NCBI GenBank assembly: GCA_002503885.1
Contig: DASQ01000069.1
Span: forward strand, 1-15,872
DNA: 15,872 nucleotides
Source: Methanoculleus marisnigri
GTDB lineage: Archaea > Halobacteriota > Methanomicrobia > Methanomicrobiales > Methanoculleaceae
Direction: 5' to 3'
The notes beneath the pieces were generated by a model. The model searched no databases, was not told the origin of the DNA, and saw only the letters and a program-made list of their open reading frames with translations. The position numbers and the translations under genes were made by a program. Shown piece by piece: positions 14,084-15,872 of the stretch. Position 1 is the first letter of the stretch. The number at the start of each line of letters is the position of its first letter.

Positions 14084-15133
14084 ATGAGCCGGCATGACGA
14101 TCAGCCAGAGGGCAGGGCAGGTGTGGACGAGTCGCCCGGCCCTGCCCGCGCGCGACCGATCACCGTCACGGTCATCGAGTACGACGAGTCCCGCTTCAAT
14201 GAGCAGACCTGCACCCGGCCCGGGGACCTTCGGGCACTCATCCTCCGCCCGACGGTCACCTGGATCAATGCCGACGGCATCCACGATACCGGGATGGTCC
14301 AGGCAATCGGGGACGCTGTCGGGATCCACCCGCTGACCCTGGAGGACATCGCCAACACGAGCCAGCGACCGAAGATCGAGGACTACGGCGATTATCTCTA
14401 CGTTGCAATCAGGATGCTCTCCCCTGACAGTGACGGTGAGTTCCAGAGCAAGCAGGTCAGCCTGGTGCTCGGGAGAGGTTACGTCATATCGTTCCAGGAG
14501 CAACCGGGCGATGCCTTCGAGCGCATCCGGGAGCGCCTGCGTGCAGGAGCCGGGCGGCTCCGGAGCGAGGGGGCCGACTACCTCTTCTATGCCCTGCTCG
14601 ACGCGATTGTCGACGGCTACTTTGGCGTGATCGAGGTCTTCGGGGAGCATATCGAGGCGGTCGAGGAGGAGGTGGTGGCAGACCCCGACCGCGAGACCCT
14701 GCAGGCAATCTACGCCTTGAAGCGGTCCCTGGTCGCTCTCCGGCGGTCGGTCTGGCCGCTCCGCGACGTGGTGGCGGAACTCGAGCGGGGCGACTCACCC
14801 CTGATCCGGGAATCGACGCTCGTCTACCTCCGGGATGTCTATGACCACACCATAGAGGTCGCCGAGACCGTGGAGACCTACCGGGATACGATGTCCGGGC
14901 TCCTCGACGTCTACCTCTCGAGCCAGAGCAGCCGGATGAACGAGATCATGAAGGTCCTCACCATCATCGCCACCATCTTCATCCCGCTCACCTTCATCGC
15001 CGGGCTCTACGGCATGAACTTCGCGTATATGCCCGAACTCAGGCATCCCTGGGGATATCCCGCGGCCCTCACCTTGATGGCGATCATCGCGGGGGTGATG
15101 CTCCTCTACTTCAAGAAGAAGGGGTGGATCTGA
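14084..15133 (+). CDS. corA: CorA-family magnesium/cobalt transporter
   Basis: 349 residues. Pentameric inner-membrane channel for Mg2+ (also Co2+ or Ni2+). Layout: a polar N-terminal tail (1-25), a cytoplasmic alpha/beta domain (about 26-150) with the THPLTLED-like IHPLTLEDIANTSQRPKIEDY (81-101), a long alpha-helical willow domain (about 155-285), TM1 (about 291-308) ending in the signature YGMNF with G310-M311-N312, the periplasmic MPEL (316-319), and TM2 (about 325-343) with a basic Lys-rich end. Everything expected for a working channel is present. Cation preference cannot be told from sequence. The ATG at 14084 is the only start compatible with the promoter. Its last 90 bases are mirrored in a second, truncated copy downstream. 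Confidence 0.94.
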   Translation: MSRHDDQPEGRAGVDESPGPARARPITVTVIEYDESRFNEQTCTRPGDLRALILRPTVTWINADGIHDTGMVQAIGDAVGIHPLTLEDIANTSQRPKIEDYGDYLYVAIRMLSPDSDGEFQSKQVSLVLGRGYVISFQEQPGDAFERIRERLRAGAGRLRSEGADYLFYALLDAIVDGYFGVIEVFGEHIEAVEEEVVADPDRETLQAIYALKRSLVALRRSVWPLRDVVAELERGDSPLIRESTLVYLRDVYDHTIEVAETVETYRDTMSGLLDVYLSSQSSRMNEIMKVLTIIATIFIPLTFIAGLYGMNFAYMPELRHPWGYPAALTLMAIIAGVMLLYFKKKGWI

Positions 15134-15182
15134 TCGGGAGGGGCGGCTGATCGCCAGCGCCAGACCCCCGTAACCGGAATAC

Positions 15183-15190
15183 CATTATAT
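15183..15190 (+). promoter_or_regulatory. TATA-like box before the corA remnant
   Basis: CATTATATCC stands out in the GC-rich gap and predicts a start near 15212. It could be the promoter left over from a second corA, or drive the short open frame at 15260. Confidence 0.35.
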
Positions 15191-15259
15191 CCCGGTAAGT
15201 CGAAGCCCGCGCAACCCTGCTGCGAGCGGAAGCAGACCGCGTGGACCACCGGCGGCAGG

Positions 15260-15490
15260 ATGTGGGGCATGCAGGCAGACCGAGGGCACCCGGAGGAGCA
15301 GGAAGAGAAGCGCGCGACGCTGAGGACTGTCGCCGTCATCACCGGGTTCTACGGGATGAATCTCATGAACATACCGCTCGAAGACTCGCCCTGGGGATAT
15401 CCGTTCGTCCTCCTCCTTATGGTAGGCGTCGCGGTCGCGATGCTCCTTTACTTCAGGAAGAAAGAGTGGATGTCAACTACCCCCGGTTAA
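15260..15490 (+). pseudogene. C-terminal remnant of a second CorA, interrupted by an IS end
   Basis: The open frame of 76 codons contains only the end of a CorA: GFYGMN with the signature Gly-Met-Asn, a short loop, TM2, and a K-K-E-W end that matches the end of the upstream corA (both contain CTGGGGATATCC and TACTTCA-GAAGAA). Missing are the cytoplasmic domain and most of TM1: just TVAVI joins to TGFYGMN, where a complete copy would have about seven more residues of TM1. The last CorA codons are TGG AT, then the terminal sequence of the TnpB element replaces the stop and adds five junk codons. The frame continues from the stop of corA without another stop. It might still encode a one-helix membrane peptide, but a decayed copy is the simpler reading. 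Confidence 0.7.
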
Positions 15491-15600
15491 AACCGGGGGC
15501 TTGCAGCGGGGGCCCTTGTGGGGCACAGGGCTGCAATTTAATCGGTGCGAAGGTTGACGGTTCAAAAGACGTCCTTATTCGCACGGGCCGGTTGACGCGG
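15452..15600 (-). ncRNA. Predicted TnpB guide RNA (reRNA/omegaRNA) with guide in corA remnant
   Basis: In elements of this family the RNA runs from the end of tnpB over the right end and takes about 16-20 nt of flanking DNA as guide. Here the minus strand offers a closing stem TTGCAG/CTGCAA (15501-15506 with 15531-15536) around an inner hairpin (about 15512-15519 with 15523-15529) and the terminal stem at 15480-15499. The predicted guide is ATCCACTCTTTCTTCCTGAA (15471 down to 15452). The 5' limit is only approximate. Confidence 0.45.
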
Positions 15601-15872
15601 CCCCTACCGATTATCCGTGGAACCACGGAATCACCGGCTACCTTTCGTAAATGGTTCAGAGCGCCGTTGACATCGGCGTTGATCAGGGTGCCCAGAGCAC
15701 TCCGGTACAGTCCTCGCTTGATCCGCCGCTTCCTCCCATAGGGCGGTTTTCGGATCGGGTCGAGCGCGAGAGCGTCCACCTGCGAGGTGTATGCCTCGGA
15801 GTGCGAGTCATCGAACCGGATACCATACCCCTCGCACTTGCTCTTCAGCTTCTGCCGGAACTTGTGGAAGGG
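15477..15872 (-). CDS. tnpB: TnpB (IS200/IS605 OrfB), C-terminal part, runs off right edge
   Basis: 131 codons remain, open to the window edge. TnpB proteins are RNA-guided nucleases carried by IS200/IS605 elements. Visible: FHKFRQKL, a SEAYTSQ motif, then RRIKRGLY and LINADVNGALNHLRK, where the Asp of NADVNGA is the third RuvC catalytic residue. Only short loops lie between YTSQ and RGLY, without the CxxC pairs of the zinc-ribbon form, so this belongs to the group lacking that finger. The residues after about VAGDS (from roughly 15626 down) are encoded by the region that in related elements also forms the guide RNA, and the frame reads through the terminal hairpin to a TAG at 15477-15479. 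Whether the protein is intact upstream cannot be seen. Confidence 0.88.
   Translation of the reverse strand, partial: PFHKFRQKLKSKCEGYGIRFDDSHSEAYTSQVDALALDPIRKPPYGRKRRIKRGLYRSALGTLINADVNGALNHLRKVAGDSVVPRIIGRGRVNRPVRIRTSFEPSTFAPIKLQPCAPQGPPLQAPGFNRG
15480..15499. repeat. Terminal hairpin of the IS605-type element
   Basis: CCCCCGGTT pairs with AACCGGGGG across a 2-nt AA loop, a subterminal imperfect palindrome of the type recognised as single-stranded DNA by TnpA. It lies inside the reading frame of the tnpB tail. Confidence 0.8.

Larger units (their letters stand above)
15472..15872 (-). mobile_element. IS200/IS605-type element, right end and part of tnpB
   Basis: The right boundary is placed at 15472 because the corA remnant aligns with its paralogue up to TGGAT (15467-15471) and then changes to GTCAACTAC plus a terminal hairpin, a typical archaeal IS605-group end. 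Subterminal stem: 15480-15488 with 15491-15499. The left end, target motif and any tnpA lie beyond the window. Confidence 0.8.

Noticed and set aside
15241..15741. 166-codon plus-strand open frame through the IS end
   Set aside because: It runs out of frame with the corA remnant and antisense to tnpB; Arg/Pro-rich without family features.

Overview
The window looks like a chromosomal segment of a GC-rich methanogenic euryarchaeon, most likely Methanomicrobiales and close to Methanoculleus. This is inferred from gene content: an archaeal family B DNA polymerase with a possible PCNA-binding tail, an archaeal XPD/Rad3-type helicase, a DUF5654 protein, PyrD/PyrK of archaeal type, A/T-rich TATA boxes about 25 nt upstream of starts, several apparently leaderless genes, and an IS200/IS605-type TnpB. 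No rRNA, tRNA or CRISPR array was found.

Layout, left to right. 1-264 is non-coding, with a GC-rich hairpin resembling an IS605-type end. 265-2050 (minus) holds an exported bactofilin-like membrane protein and a soluble protein that I read as a catalytically degenerate S26 signal-peptidase-like barrel. 2274-2705 (plus) is a small unrecognised protein. 2730-6039 (minus) is a tightly coupled mdh-polB pair. 6244-7888 (plus) is pyrD-pyrK, the two subunits of the NAD-linked dihydroorotate dehydrogenase, apparently from a leaderless promoter. 7905-9152 (minus) is an exported seven-bladed beta-propeller protein with its own strong TATA box. 9153-9423 is a structured intergenic region. 9424-13476 (minus) is a likely operon: XPD-like helicase, O6-alkylguanine-DNA alkyltransferase, ketopantoate reductase and MobA. 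13774-15133 (plus) holds a DUF5654 membrane protein and a complete CorA. 15260-15471 is the C-terminal remnant of a second CorA, interrupted by the right end of an IS200/IS605-type element whose tnpB runs off the right edge.

Most of this is ordinary core metabolism and information processing: pyrimidine synthesis (PyrDK), CoA synthesis (PanE), molybdopterin guanine dinucleotide for enzymes such as formylmethanofuran dehydrogenase (MobA), incomplete TCA (Mdh), replication (PolB), repair (Ogt, XPD-like helicase) and Mg transport (CorA). The parts that deserve a second look are the degenerate protease-like barrel, the corA remnant next to the TnpB right end (a predicted reRNA guide), the palindrome at the DUF5654 transcription start, and the structured intergenic segments. 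I did not find a convincing new multi-gene system.
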